A stretch of 64,000 nt of DNA, taken from the NCBI GenBank assembly GCA_033220425.1, contig CM065646.1, forward strand, positions 7,501 through 71,500, read 5' to 3'. The notes under the pieces were generated by a model. That model worked only from the letters and a program-made list of their open reading frames with translations, was not told where the DNA came from and ran no database searches. The position numbers and the translations under genes were made by a program. Source of the DNA: Lepraria neglecta (Eukaryota > Ascomycota > Lecanoromycetes > Lecanorales > Stereocaulaceae). This document shows positions 21,443-34,452 of the stretch, in pieces (positions within the stretch are counted from its first letter, which is position 1; the number at the start of each line of letters is the position of its first letter).

Positions 21443-21756
21443 AAATTCACGTTATATTTTTTATATTTTTAAATCTTCGAAACAAAATTTCTCTATAGGG
21501 TAGACCTCGCAAAATTTAATATTTTAAAAAATTCTTCTACTAATACTACAATAGTACCGCAAGAGTAGATTCTCTCGATTACTCTATTCCGAGCGTCTCC
21601 TTAGTCACTTCGTTACTAATACTTACGTTACTATCGAATAGAATAACCTGAATTAGTAAATTAAGTATTAGTATAAAATTCGGGTATTTAGCTATAAAGG
21701 CTTAATCGATCGACTATACAAGGATCTAGATCTAGGGCTCGGCGATCTCGGTAGTA

Positions 21757-22340
21757 TGGCCCGGAAAGATATAGGATGGTATGGGATATTGGCTCTCTTA
21801 CCCATCCCGGGGTATAGTATAGTATCAAGGTCTGAAATCCCATACTATTAGTAGGAGGTATGGGATCTCAATAGGATATCCTACGGTATAGGATATTAAT
21901 AGGATTATCTAATAGTACGGGATATTTTCGGGATATCCTAGTGGCGGATAAGATAAGACCTATACTTAGAATTTCTAGTCATTATTCTAGTCATCAAAAC
22001 TTCAAATATCTTTTTGAATATTCTATAATTCTATATTTCCTACTAGAATATCCTATATTATAGAATATTCAAAAAAAATTTGAAGTTTTGATAACTAGAA
22101 TAATGACTAGAAATTCTAAGTATAGGTCTTATCTTATCCGCCACTAGGATATCCCGAAAATATCCCGTACTATTAGATAATCCCACCAATATCCTATACC
22201 GTGGGATATCCTATTGAGATCCCATCCTATATCTCCTAAAAGATATGGGATTTAGGATCTTCTAATCCCATTCCATACCGGAATCCCATACCCAACCCTT
22301 GGGATATCCTATAGGATATCCTATATCTTTCCGGGCCGAG
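21757..22340. mobile_element. MULE-like foldback element (long TIR MITE)
   Basis: 584 bp made almost wholly of two arms of about 280 bp in inverted orientation; the outer ends are GGCCCGGAAAGATATAGGAT and its reverse complement, and the arms meet around 22050. A 9-bp direct repeat flanks it, TCGGTAGTA (21748-21756) and TCGGCAGTA (22341-22349), differing by one C/T. Long TIRs with a 9-bp duplication point to the Mutator superfamily. There is no coding capacity. Internally it is rich in GGGATAT/ATATCCC short palindromes. It sits in the Helitron's N-terminal coding region. Confidence 0.8.
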
Positions 22341-22379
22341 TCGGCAGTAAGGTTACTATTCTGCTATCTAGTATAGCCG

Positions 22380-23790
22380 GTAGCCCTAGAGCTATAAAGG
22401 CAGATATAGAGGACGCTTTAATAGTATTACGATATCGAGGCAATCCTACCTTCTTTATAACTTTTATATATAATCCGAATTAGGCTAATATCCGCCGTTT
22501 AGTTCAACCCAATTTATTAATAACGAAGGTTTATAATATATAGATACGGGTTTTTAATATAAAGCTCAAGGAGCTTCTTAAGGATCTTTTCGAGAGATAT
22601 ATATTAGGTATCTATATTAGTTATTACTATATAGTTAAATTTCAAAAGCGAGGTCTATCGTATATCTACATCCTTCCTATTATTCGTAAGGAGGATAAAA
22701 TTAGATATATCTCCTAGATCGATAATACTATACAGGCCGTTATTCCTGATAAGACGAAGGACCTAGTACTCTATAAGTTGGTAACTACTTATATAATCTA
22801 TCGTCGTTACTTACCTCTAATATCTACTAGGATAAAGAGAAGAACCAGTACTCCAAGTTCTTCCCTAAGGATATTTACAAGTTATCATTCGATCCTAAGG
22901 AAGTATACCTATATTATCGACGCCCGTATATAGAGCCTATTCCGGAGGGCTATACTAACTAATAGGTTATCCCCTATAACCCCTGGCTTCTAAAGAAGTA
23001 CCGTGCTTATCTAAATATTAAGATCTGTACCTCTATTAAGTCTATCTTTTACTTATTCAAGTACGTCTACAAGGGTCTAGACCAGGCAAATATTTCAGTC
23101 ACTCGATCAACAACGGTACCTTAGGGGAACCCTATACCGCCTAGGTAGTAACGGCTAGAGCCTCTATTAGTTAATAAGGTTACCGAATTCTACAAAAGTC
23201 GCTAGATAGGAAGCTCCGAGGCTTGCTAGAAGATCTTTAGGTTTAGTATAGAGGGGATTAAACCTTATATTAAACGGCTATAGATTCATTTACCTAAGGA
23301 GTAGTAGATTAGCGTCAATCTAGATAGGGAGACTATCGAGACTATTATTAATAAGGACTTATTACGCAAGATATAGTTAACGGAGTTCTTCGAGATAAAT
23401 TATCTTGCTAAGGAAGCCTTAGAGAACGATTAGCCTCTGTCGTTTAGAAGAAAAAACGGGTAACTATATCTTCTAGATACAAACCCCCTTAACTACCTAT
23501 ATAACGAATTTCCTATATATTTCATATAGGATAAGAGGAAATAGATATAGTTTATTCGCGAGAAGGGGGAGGTAATTAGATATATATATATAATCAGTCC
23601 TAAATAGGGTGATTTATACTATTACCGACTCCTTCTTACCTACTATCGGGGGGTAATATTATTCGATAATCTGCGGACTATTAACGGCGAGCTTCTAACG
23701 TATAAAGTAGCCTATATTTAACTTAGATTAGTAGAGAACGATAAGTATTATATTAAGGTACTAGAGGAAGCAAAGACTCTTTGCTTACTA
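22380..23790 (+). pseudogene. Helitron Rep/N-terminal domain, decayed
   Basis: Broken reading frame still showing Helitron signatures when read in the plus frames: a block like FITFTCNPN-W (about 22450-22490); FNMKLKELLKDLFE (22550-22590); the KRGL-Y-Y-HI block (22645-22670), which is the Rep two-histidine site with both His codons turned into Tyr codons by CAT to TAT change; VIPYNPWLLKKY (22960-23000); and KSIFYLFKYVYKGLD (23040-23080). Multiple in-frame stops occur. The family's Rep protein nicks and religates DNA in rolling-circle transposition; this copy cannot. Confidence 0.78.
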
Positions 23791-23803
23791 GTAGTACTAC
23801 GAG

Positions 23804-23974
23804 TGTTACAGGCGTACCTCGCAGCCTTCTGGTCAGCCCTATCGGACCTTCGGGCCGAGCTCAGGGGTTGCTGCCTATATAGATCCTTCGCTCGCTCTAC
23901 ATAGTTTTCCTCCTTAGATTCGATATCCTAGTCTATTCCACCCCTATAACTTGACTCTAGGCGGTACCGTGACA
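23804..23974 (+). repeat. element E 5' LTR
   Basis: 171 bp, nearly identical to 25185-25355. Confidence 0.92.
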
Positions 23975-24184
23975 TTATATCGAATCTCTATCGTTAACTG
24001 GCGATGTTAAATAAGGCACGGTCGCGCGGGCGACTTTAAACAACCGTAGTACTTATAAAGGCACGTGAGTTAAAAGAATGGCCGAACACTCGTACCGGTT
24101 GTAACTGCGAGTCAAAATAAAGCAGCTACGACGGTGTGGAATCCTGAGCAACCTAAGGACTCCTCCATACCAAAACACCCCCAA

Positions 24185-24612
24185 TAGTGAGCCTGCTCCA
24201 ACGGCACCGACAAGAGACCAGAATAGAATCACTAGAGACGGCAGTAAGCACCTACTGGAGTGAGCCTGCTCCAACGGCACCGACAAGAGACCAGAATGGA
24301 ATCACTAGAGACGGCAGTGATTACCTACTGGAGTGAGCCTGCTCTAACGGCACCAGCAACAGTGAGCCTGCTTGAACGGCACCAGTAACAGTGAGCCTGC
24401 TTGAACGGCACTAGCAACAGTGAGCCTGCTTGAACGGCACCAGTAATAGTGAGCCTGCTTGAACGGCAAAGTATAACAATCAGGACAATTCGTCAATTGC
24501 ACCTCGTTTGAGCTCTGCCCCGTCTATGACTACAATAATCTAACCGACAAGCCAAATAGTGAGCCTGCTGCAATGGCACCACCTAGTGAGCCTGCTACAA
24601 TGGCATTGACTA
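24185..24612 (+). repeat. minisatellite in element E
   Basis: About nine copies of a unit with core TGAGCCTGCTYRAACGGCAC, first in longer units of about 60 bp with an interposed GACAAGAGACCAGAATRGAA segment, then as compact units of about 25 bp ending CAGTAACAG. The same core forms another array at 32796-33061 in element D (opposite strand). Confidence 0.92.
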
Positions 24613-25184
24613 TGCGATGATGCTATACTCACATCGCACCCCTAACGACTCTGCAGCGCTTACATCGCTATGAGCCAACTGCATATTTCATTTCATTATC
24701 ATATACTTCTTCCGCCTGCCGCTCGATGGCCCTTTTACCTACCATCCAACCTATGAGATCACGACCCCTACAAGGCGATGGCAACGCTGGACTAGGATGA
24801 CTTGGCAAGGTGATGGCAACACCAAGCTAGGGTAAGAGCTAGGAAGCTTGGTAGGACTATATATGGGATGGATGCGGTGGAGCATGTGGGTGTACATCAA
24901 TATAGCTGGCAGGGTTGAGATCACGTGATGAGCGCCAAACATCAGGAACGCCACCAAGTTTAGGGCATGTTTTCGAATGCCTCGATCGATTCAAATTCGG
25001 CTACACTTTTGCTCAATATCGCGCTTGATCTACAGCGCGCCTTTTCGGCCCTGGCAGCCACTACCATATGGCCAAATCGATCCGTTTGATATCGCCGCCG
25101 CCGCAGGCTAAGATATAGGAGGGTTTTAGAGGCAAAGGACAGCTGTAGGCATCGCGGTCGATGCCTTGTTAGAGAGGGGGGTGA

Positions 25185-25355
25185 TGTTATAGGCGTACCT
25201 CGCAGCCTCCTGGTCAGCCCTATCGGACCTTCGGGCCGAGCTCAGGGGTTGCTGCCTATATAGATCCTTCGCTCGCTCTATATAGTTTTCCTCCTTAGAT
25301 TCGATAGCCTAGTCTATTCCACCCCTATAACTTGACTCTAGGCGGCACCGTGACA
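25185..25355 (+). repeat. element E 3' LTR
   Basis: 171 bp, partner of 23804-23974; the target duplication ACGAG follows. Confidence 0.92.
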
Positions 25356-25360
25356 ACGAG

Positions 25361-27361
25361 GTCTTTTCGTAGCTATTCTATTGGAACTATACCCGAAGGA
25401 CCCTTTAGCGCTTTGGGAGAAATTTAAAGCAAGGTACGTATCTATTTTTATTACTACAATCGTTATTTTTCTATCCGAGTCGGACTATATTCTATATCCG
25501 AGTCGGACTATAATTAACCGAGTCGAACTGTATTCTCTATCCGAGTTAGACTATATTCAATCGAGTCGAACTATATTCTCTATCCGAGTTAGACTATATT
25601 CAATCGAGTCGAACTATATTCTCTATCCGAGTCGGACTATATATTCTAACTATTAAAATAGTATATTAGACGACTACACCCGTATATTGAATAAGTATTC
25701 GCCTACCCTATAGATATCCTCTAGGACTATAAGGACGAACGCGTACGAGACCTAGTATTTCAAGCTGAGCAATATACTCTATATTTGATTTCTGGCTAGT
25801 TAGACTACTAGTCTATCGCCGAAAGCAGCCTCAGCCTCGAGCTATTTAACCTTCCGCCAGTCGTTATTCTATTCGATCTTCTATATAAATCGCGGATTTA
25901 GAACTACCTACTACGCGAAGAAATGTCTTATAATATTATACTAGAAGATATAGAAGTTGAATAGCAGAAGTTTAATACCGACTAACGCCTAGTAGTCGAA
26001 AAGATTATAGCGGCGGTGGATAAGAATAAGAATAATGAATTTAGTATAGGTATACTATTCTTTTTAAACGGCGCTAGAGGTACTAGGAAGACTATAGTCT
26101 AGAATACTATTCTAAAGAAGCTCTATTCTTAGAAGCGTATTACTTTAGCGATAACCTCTTTAGATATCGCTACGACTCTATTAGACGATAGATATACTAC
26201 CTATTCGCGATTCAAGATCCTATTAGACGCTAAGAGTATATCTAGTTGCGGTATTTAGAAAGAGACTAACCTCGCAGAGTTAATTAAGCGGGCTTACGTT
26301 ATCTTCTAGGACGAAGTATCTATATAGAGTCGTTTCGCCGTTGAATACGTTAGCTATTCTTTATAGGATCTTTATAGTAATAATAGTACTTACTTTAGTA
26401 GCAAGGTCGTTTGCTTTTGCGGCGATTTCCGTTAGACCTTACTAGTAGTCCTAGGGGGGACCGTAGGCGTTATTATTAATGCCTATATCTAGAAAGCAGC
26501 GTTCTAGGACGAGGTGACTATTCTTCGCCTTACTACTAATATATATCTAAGTAATTAAGGTCTTACCGAAGAAGGTAGGCAGCGAATAGCAGAATTTACT
26601 AAAGCACTCCTATATATTAGTAATAGTAAAGATAATATAGTTAACCTAGTTACTAAGAATAAGAAGACTCTCTAGAAATATAGATACCTACCTAAGAATA
26701 CTATAGATATACTAATCGATAAAATTTATCCTACTATTAGCAGAGATCTTTAGGACCGGTATTATCTAACTAAACGAGTAATTCTAGCTATTATAAACAA
26801 GGATGTCTAGAGAGTAAATAACTATATTCTCGACCGTATACGGGGCGACTACTATAAGTACTAGAGTTTCGATCAAGCGGTGAATCCTAAGGAAAACAAG
26901 ATATTCCCTAACGAGTACTAGAATAAATTCTATAAACCCTTACTACTACCGTATAAGCTATAATTAAAGATAGAGACGCCAGTAATATTAATAAGGAATC
27001 TAGATACACCCCGTCTCTGCAATAGGACCCGTATTCTACTTACCGAATATAGAAGACACGTCCTTAAGGGTAATATTATAGATAGGAGTTTCGACGGTAG
27101 CGAGGTAGTCTTATACAAGATCCCTTTATAGTCCAAGGATGGTAATAAGTATATCCCTACCCTATTCACCCGCAAGTAGTTCCCTATACGCTCTGCCTTC
27201 GCGATAACCATTAATAAGTCGTAGGGGCAGTCGATATAGTATATAGGACTCAACCTACGGTCCCGTCTAGCGTTCACCTATAGACAATTCTATATCGGCA
27301 ACTCGCGCGTTACTATAGAGTCGAACCTATATGTAATTAGTCTAGATTCGGATAACTATAT
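25361..27361 (+). pseudogene. Helitron PIF1-type helicase domain, decayed
   Basis: Broken frame on the plus strand with PIF1/Helitron helicase motifs still legible: Walker A block FFLNGARGTRKT (26056-26095; the usual GPGGTGKT with Gly to Arg changes from G to A); the Walker B region VIFWDE-like around 26310-26325; a CGGDFRQ-like block (26420-26440, read as CGDFR); FAITINKS-GQSI (27197-27235); and a C-terminal F-Y-Q-YI--SRVT block (27270-27310), which is helicase motif VI. Several in-frame stops of RIP type occur. A GAGTCGGACTATATTC-type tandem repeat of about 40-45 bp (25470-25650) sits between the Rep and helicase parts. Chromovirus C2 begins right after the helicase end. Confidence 0.78.
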
Positions 27362-27871
27362 TGTTACGAACACGTTGCGTGCTGTGTATCGTATATAGAT
27401 TAATTCTCAATAGGGATGGCGGTGTTACTACACAAGAGGTAAAGTAGGCTTCAAGTGATGCTAAGCGGGTCTGGTATATAATCAGATGATATATATTCAA
27501 TGCCTAGCCTAAGAGATCTATCGTATATAGTAAATAATTGAATAGTAAGTTGAGCACGATGCTCCAAGTGGTGAGCAGTGCTCCGCATATATAGACATAC
27601 GAAATCCATGCCAAGCATTCTTGATCGCACTAATCGTACTGATCGCATCTGCGCTCATTGCAACCACTGCGCTTATCGCTTAATATGCCAAGTATTCTTG
27701 ATCGCACTGATCGCACTAATCGCATCTGCGCTCATTGCGACCACTACGCTCATCGCTTAATATGCCAAGCCTTCAGGGTCTGTCCGAGTCGGATACCGAC
27801 TCGTCGACTCGAACTATAACGGGCGCTACGCTCTATAAGCGCATCCCTGATCATGTTTCCTGATCGTAATA
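27362..27871 (-). repeat. C2 3' LTR
   Basis: 510 bp, TGTTACGAACACG to GATCGTAATA. Contains two tandem copies of an ~80-bp unit rich in GATCGCACT (about 27600-27770). Confidence 0.92.
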
Positions 27872-30800
27872 TTAGCTCCCTCTCCCAGATTTCTCGTCCC
27901 GAGAAACTATCCATCCTTTATACTACCCCGACGTACTAAACGTTTAGATAAACCGACCGTCCGCCGAACGGTATTGGCCAGTAAGCTAAACGAAGTTGTT
28001 ATGCGGCTGTACTCCTGATGTGTTGCCAGCGGTAAACAGTGCCTGATAGGTATAGGGTCCGACAGGTGTTCTAACTGTGTAGGCAGCGGTAGGAAATACG
28101 ACCTTATAGTATTACCTCTCGAAATACGTTATATTAAGACGGAACGAAAGGAAGTATAGTTATAGTTAAAAAACACGCGCGAAGAGTTTAAGGATTATAT
28201 ACGAAAATTAATAGAGGAATCTATATATCTTTAGACTACGCTGACGCGCCTTTAGATATAGTATAAATATCTTGAAAATAAAAAGCGGAAGATTATAGAC
28301 CGAGAGATATAGAATATTAAGGAGTTAGAAGAAGACTAGCGGTCTGTCCCAAGTATTCCTAATAATTAGATGTTCAACGTCTCGTCCGAATAATTTAGCT
28401 TCCTAGCCGGAACCGATTAGTCCTCCTTCCCGATCGTTCTCGGAACTCCTATAGAAGGTCCTGGCAGTTCCGGAGGTTCTTAAGGGGTTCCTAGGTATTT
28501 TCGATATCGTCGTACCCTTTCTATTTAACTAGATATTTCTAATTAACCTAATTTAGAATCCTCTTAACCTCGAACTCTATTTCTTCCTTAATATTATAGT
28601 AAAACGTTTCTTAGAGAGGTATATTAGAGTCTACTAGCTCTAAGAGTAAGATATAGAATACCGGATATACTTTGGTGTCAGGTAGTAGTTAGAGTTTATA
28701 GTTAACTGGTCCTTTTAACCGTTTAATCAAGAATAGTCTAACCTTAATATAATCTAGTTTCTTACTTAGTCTCGTCGTCCTTATATTTTTTATTAGGAGA
28801 TATACTTTATCCCCCTCTTTTAGCTAAGGAATATTCTTTCTTTTCTTATTAATCTATTCCTTTAACTTCTTATTAGAGCTCTTAATAGACCTTTATATAT
28901 CCTTATATAAATTCTTTAGCTCTTCTACCTTAACTAAGGCTCTTTCTATATTAGGTCCCTCCCTTAATTATAGAAATATATTTATATTCTTTCTATAGTT
29001 AGTAAAGAATAGGGTTAGTCCGGTTATATCTAACCGCTTATTATTATACGCTAGTTATACTATCGGAAGTAGTGAAACCTAGTTATCCTACTTCTAGTTT
29101 ATATAATACCTTAGATATACTTCTATTATTTAATTTGTACGTTCTATCTATCTATTAGTCTATAGGTAATATACTATTAATATCCGAAGTTTAGTTCTAA
29201 TTACTACTATTAGCGTTCTCTAGTAGTTAGAAGTAAATAGCTTGTCTCTATCGGATATTATCGACTTTAGTATACTATAATCCCTTATTAGCTTATCGAG
29301 TAGTATAAAGGCTAACTAGTCTACCTTATATATCTCCTTGAAAGGTATTATAATTATATATTTTATAAGTTTATCTATAATAACTATAATCGAGTTGAAG
29401 GTATCCTATATAGCTGGATCTTTCGAAGGTAGTAGTTTAACTATAAAGTCTATTATAATATTATCCTATAGTAACTCTAGTATAGGAGTAAACTATATTT
29501 GTCCGTACTTAGCGTATTGTGTAGCCTTATTCTACTAGTACTCGATATATTCTTTAATATATTATTTAACGCGCGCTCGAAGCTTCGGCACCGCGTATCC
29601 TCGTCCTAGGAGTTCTACTATTTTAGATACTCCTAGGTAACCTTGTAAAGGGTTATTATAGTAATCCCTAATCACTTCTTTAGTATATTATTCAGGTAGA
29701 TAAGTCCTCTTCTAGTATTTAAGTAATATAGTATCTAGCTAATCCTTCCTTAGGGTTATTGCGAATATATTATCTTTATAGGCCTTTACGATCCTATTAA
29801 TTATATTAGGTCTCGTTATACGAAGGGTTATGGCTAATACCTAGTATAGTACTAATAATCCGTCCGCTTCTTTCTTTAGGATTGGTCGCTCTATAACGTT
29901 CTTCTCTTCTATATAGTCTAATTACCTACTAAGGGTATCTACTCGACTATTATCCTTTCCTAGGGTATAGGTTATCTTGAATTTATATTAACCTAATAGT
30001 TCTAACTATCGAACTTGTCTTCTATTTAGCTCCTTTATTATTATAAAGTTAAGAAGATTCTTATAATCTATAAAGATAGTTAGATCCGAGTAGCTCTCCG
30101 TGTATACTTACTAGTTCTAAAGTATATAAACTACGGCAAGTAGTTCCTTATCGTGTATATTATAGTTCTATTCTACTACTAATATCTTCCTTAAATAGTA
30201 GGTAACTAGATACTACTTTTAGTCTTTTATTTAATATAGGTATACTCTAATCGCGAGATCCGAGGTATCTATTTCGATACGGGCCGGTTCGTTGGCCTGA
30301 AAGGTATAGAGTACTAGTAGATCCGTATATACTTTCTTTAACGTGTCGAATGATTTCTATTAGTCTTTTCCCTATATAAATCCGATATCCTTCTTCGTAA
30401 TATCTATTAGAGGTAGTACTTTCTTTAAGTAGCCCTCTATAAACTTCCTATTAAAGTTAGCGAATCCTAAGAAACTTTGTACTACTTTAACGTCCTATAG
30501 TATAGGCTATTCCGCTATAGCTTTGATCTTTTCTAGGCTTATACTAATAGCTTCTATACTAACTATAAATCCTAGAAATTCTATCGACTGTCAATAAAAT
30601 TTGCACTTTTCTAGTCTAAGGAGAAGTTTCGCTTGCGATAGATATCCGAGGACATCCTATATATATAAAACGTATTCTTCCTTATTCTTAGAGTAAATTA
30701 GTATATCGTCGAGGTACGCTATCGCTATTCGATCTAAGTATACTCGTATAACGTTATTAATAAATACTTAGTAGGTTACTAGTACGTTGGTAAGTCTAAA

Positions 30801-32297
30801 CGGTATTACTAGATACTCGTAGTAGCTATATCTTGTTCGGAAGGTAGTTTTCTATTCCTCGCCCTCTTTTATCTAAATTAGATTATATATACCTCTAAGA
30901 TCTAGTTTAGTAAATATCTTTGCTTTCCCGAGCCGATTCTATAGCTCTCCTATATTTAGTAATAGATATCTATTCTTATTAGTAATATCGTTTAACTTTC
31001 GATAGTCGACGTATAGTCTTAAGCTTCCGTCCTTCTTTAGTATAAAGAGGATTAGATAACCTACTAGTAATTTAGATTCCCGAATAAATCCCTTTTTAAG
31101 GTTCTCGTTAATATACCCGCGAAGTACTTTAAGTTCCTTTTCTAATAATATGTAAATAGGTCTAAATATCGGCTATTTACTAGGTTCGAGTTCAATCTTA
31201 TAATCCTATAGCTAGTACCTAGGTAATACTTCTATATTCGTCTCTTCCTCGAATAAGTATATCTACTTACTATATTCCTAAGGGATAGAGGGTATATCAG
31301 TTCCTCTTCTAACTCTTACTTTATTATCCCGCTAACCTTTACTAGTAACTATAGAGTCGGACTACCTTTTAGTACCGCCCTTATACGAAGCTAAGGTAAT
31401 ATATACCTCGACTAGTCTTCGGTTCAACTTCTTATCTACTATTAAACGCTGCTGATATATAGGTATAATCCTAGTAATATTACCAGATTAATCTATCTTG
31501 AGTACTCCTCGAGTCTAATTAATTATTAGGTTATACTTCTTTAACCAAGGTATTTCTAAAATTATATAATAGATAGCTATCCTAATAACGTTAAAGGTAA
31601 TCTCCTTATAGTAGCGCTGAATTATAATAGGTAACGAAAGTATCTCTTCGTTTACCTTTCCTATTGATAGTATTAACCCGTTAGCTATCTAGAGGTTATA
31701 CTACTATAACTTCTTTCGAGTTAGTATTCTAGTCGTCTATACTAGATCTCGTGAGATAAAGTTTCTAGTAGCTCTAGAGTCTATTATCGCAACGGTTCGC
31801 TGTCTATTAACAATTACTAGTATCTTTATATATATATCGTATTGCGCGGAATATAGATATTGTTTAGGGGTTAATATATTGATCTCCTTATAGCTACCCC
31901 TACTATAAGGGATTACTCTTTTCCCGCTTATAGGAGTAGGAACCCTACCTTTGACTTCGACTATATATACTTCTCGTAGTTATCGTGTAGATAGGCGTAC
32001 CATTCTGTCAAATGGCATTCTCTAGCGCTTAGGTTATTATTTAATTCGTAAATAACTCTCTTTAACTATTCCTTATCGCGTCCTAGGAAGTATTAGTATA
32101 TTCTTTTTATCGCGAGGTACTATAGATATCCGTTTTCCTTATATTCGTAGTAATAGCTATATCCGTAGGGTAGTGTTCTTACTAGCCCCTTAGCTATATT
32201 CCTTAGCGTACTATACTATACGTAGTGAAGCGATATATATTCTTCCTATAGTATACTCTTGTAACCTTAGTAATTCCGATCTATCCGATAGTCTAGC

Positions 32298-32493
32298 TGT
32301 AATAGGAACCTATAGCAATGTGAAATAACGTATAGTAGTAGGGTTTGTACCAAGACTAATTCTCAAGGAATCTAAGAGTGAGGGGGGCGGAACCCCCTAT
32401 TAAACAATGGGCGCATGGGACTCGTAGCGCTAACGCACGCCAAGCGTATAGTAATCGCGAGCCAACTAAGACTTTGCTAAGCCTTCTATTATA
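32298..32493 (-). repeat. element D 3' LTR
   Basis: 196 bp, with a GGGGGGCGGAACCCCCTATT inverted-repeat segment. Partner at 35361-35556; a third copy at 47602-47794. Confidence 0.9.
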
Positions 32494-32795
32494 ATTACCT
32501 CCTCCCCCCAAGGGCTCGTCCTCGGGCCCTGTTTCCTCAAGTATACTATATATACCAATAGCAGGCGTTTCCAGAGCGGCATATATGATTTCGTCATGCG
32601 TGAAGACTCGATAAAAACCTTCAAACCCCGGTAGGGAAACAAGGAAAAGAGTCTTCCACCACTTACAAGGCTTATAGCCTTACCACCCTCATCTCGTATA
32701 ATTTAAGAGGGGAGAATTATAGCGATATATACCATAGTTGTGCCAATAGTCAGGTATTTAGCTGAGCATGTCGTGCGCTTCCCTAGTCGAATCGC

Positions 32796-33061
32796 GGTGC
32801 CGTTCAAGCAGGCTCACTATAGGTGCCGTTCAAGTAGGCTCACAGTAGGTGCCGTTCGAGCAGGCTCACTGTAGGTGCCGTTCGAGCAGGCTCACTGTAG
32901 GTGCCGTTCGAGCAGGCTCACTGTAGGTGCCGTTCGAGCAGTAGGTGCCGTTCGAGCAGGCTCACTGTAGGTGCCGTTCGAGCAGGCTCACTGTAGGTGC
33001 CGTTCGAGCAGTAGGTGCCGTTCGAGCAGGCTCACTGTAGGTGCCGTTCGAGCAGGCTCAT
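32796..33061 (-). repeat. minisatellite in element D
   Basis: About eleven units of 18-26 bp; the reverse strand reads TGAGCCTGCTCGAACGGCAC plus CTACAG. Same core as the array in element E (24185-24612). Two units lack the GGCTCACT half. Confidence 0.92.
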
Positions 33062-33365
33062 TAGTTTCTACGTCGTTTATTTAGACTCGCTGACTAGCTC
33101 ACGAGCCGGTAGATGAGGTTTTGTCCGTAGTACTATCGGTATCAGGTAGGACCCCTAGGTGTTCGCTTACTAAGAGCACGCTGTAGCAGGTGGATAGACT
33201 TATCCTGGATCAACCGATCCTATATGGCCAGCATAGCACCACCACTCACCAGGAGGTACTAAAAGTACCCTAGAAGAACTTCCTTCGGAGGAGCTCTGTA
33301 GTCTTATTAGACCTTAAATGTCCCGCTAAGGGGTCGTCATAATGGCGTTTTAATAGCTCATCGCG

Positions 33366-34452
33366 GATAGCTTCGTCTTCGGCATATATACAGCGCTATC
33401 ATATCTCGAAGACTTTGCTTATCCTATATCCAAGACCCGGCGTTTGCCATGCGAAGAATCGCTTTCAGGCGTATATACCGTTTCGTGAGACGCCATCACA
33501 CTGGCGACTATACGTAGAACGAGTTGTTTGCAACCAACAGTTCCAGCAACAGGATTAAGCTGAACACCAGCTACGTTGCAAGTGGTTTGAGCCGGCATCT
33601 CGCCTGAGCTCCCCCGGCTTTGGGGTGGAGGTTTCCTAAGCCTCATTACATGACTTGAACGGGTCTTATTGACCGCGGCAAGCATGGATCCTAGCAGTTC
33701 AGCTTTTGCCTCCACTGCTGGATGTTGCGCCTGCACTGCGTGTATACCATATACCGCGTGCGTTACGCCTGCTTTTGGAGCATCACCTCCCTCAGGAGTG
33801 TCTAGCCCATATACCCTCCTCATTATATGACTTGAACGGGTCTCACTGACCGCGGCAAGCATGGATCCTAGCAGTTCAGCTTTTGCCTCCACTACTGGAT
33901 GTTGCGCCTGCACTGCGTGTATACCATATACCGCGTGCGTTACGCCTGCTTTTGGAGCATCACCTCCCTCAGGAGTGTCTAGCCCGTTTGATTTTGGCGT
34001 TCCAATAGCTTCGTCTTCGGCACATATACAGCGCTATCATATCTCGAAGACTTTGCTTATCCTATGTCCAAGACCCGGCGTTTGCCATACGATAGAATCG
34101 CTTTTAGGCGTATATACCGTTTCGTGAGACGCCATCATACTGGTGACTACACGTGGAACGAGTTGTTTGCAACCAACAGTTCCAGCAATAGGATTAAGCT
34201 GAACACCAGCTACGTTGCAAGTGGTTTGAGCCGGCATCTCGCCTGAGCTCCCCCGGCTTTGGGGTAGAGGTTTCCTAAGCCTCATTACATGACTTGAACG
34301 GGTCTTATTGACCGCGGCAAGCATGGATCCTAGCAGTTCAGCTTTTGCCTCCACTGCTGGATGTTGCGCCTGTACTACGTGTATACCATATACCGCGTGC
34401 GTTACGCCTACTTCTGGAGCATCACCTCCCTCAGGAGTGTCTAGCCTATATA
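33366..34452 (-). repeat. tandem segmental duplication inside element D
   Basis: A block of roughly 450 bp (from TTCGTCTTCGGCATATATAC, 33379 on) is repeated at 34010-34450 with a few differences. Within the first copy, a ~175-bp subsegment starting TGACTTGAACGGGTCT also occurs twice (33650 and 33830). The short open frames on the minus strand at 33419-33913 and 34037-34354 are two copies of the same sequence. Confidence 0.88.

Larger units (their letters stand above)
23804..25355 (+). mobile_element. small non-coding LTR element E (TRIM/LARD-like)
   Basis: 1552 bp with 171-bp LTRs (23804-23974 and 25185-25355) starting TGTTA and ending GTGACA, and a 5-bp target duplication ACGAG (23799-23803, 25356-25360). 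A purine tract GAGAGGGGGG precedes the right LTR, so it reads left to right. The 1.2-kb interior has no gag or pol; its main feature is a minisatellite (separate entry). Non-autonomous; it looks structurally whole. Inserted between the Rep and helicase parts of the Helitron and much less decayed than its host, so younger. Confidence 0.92.
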
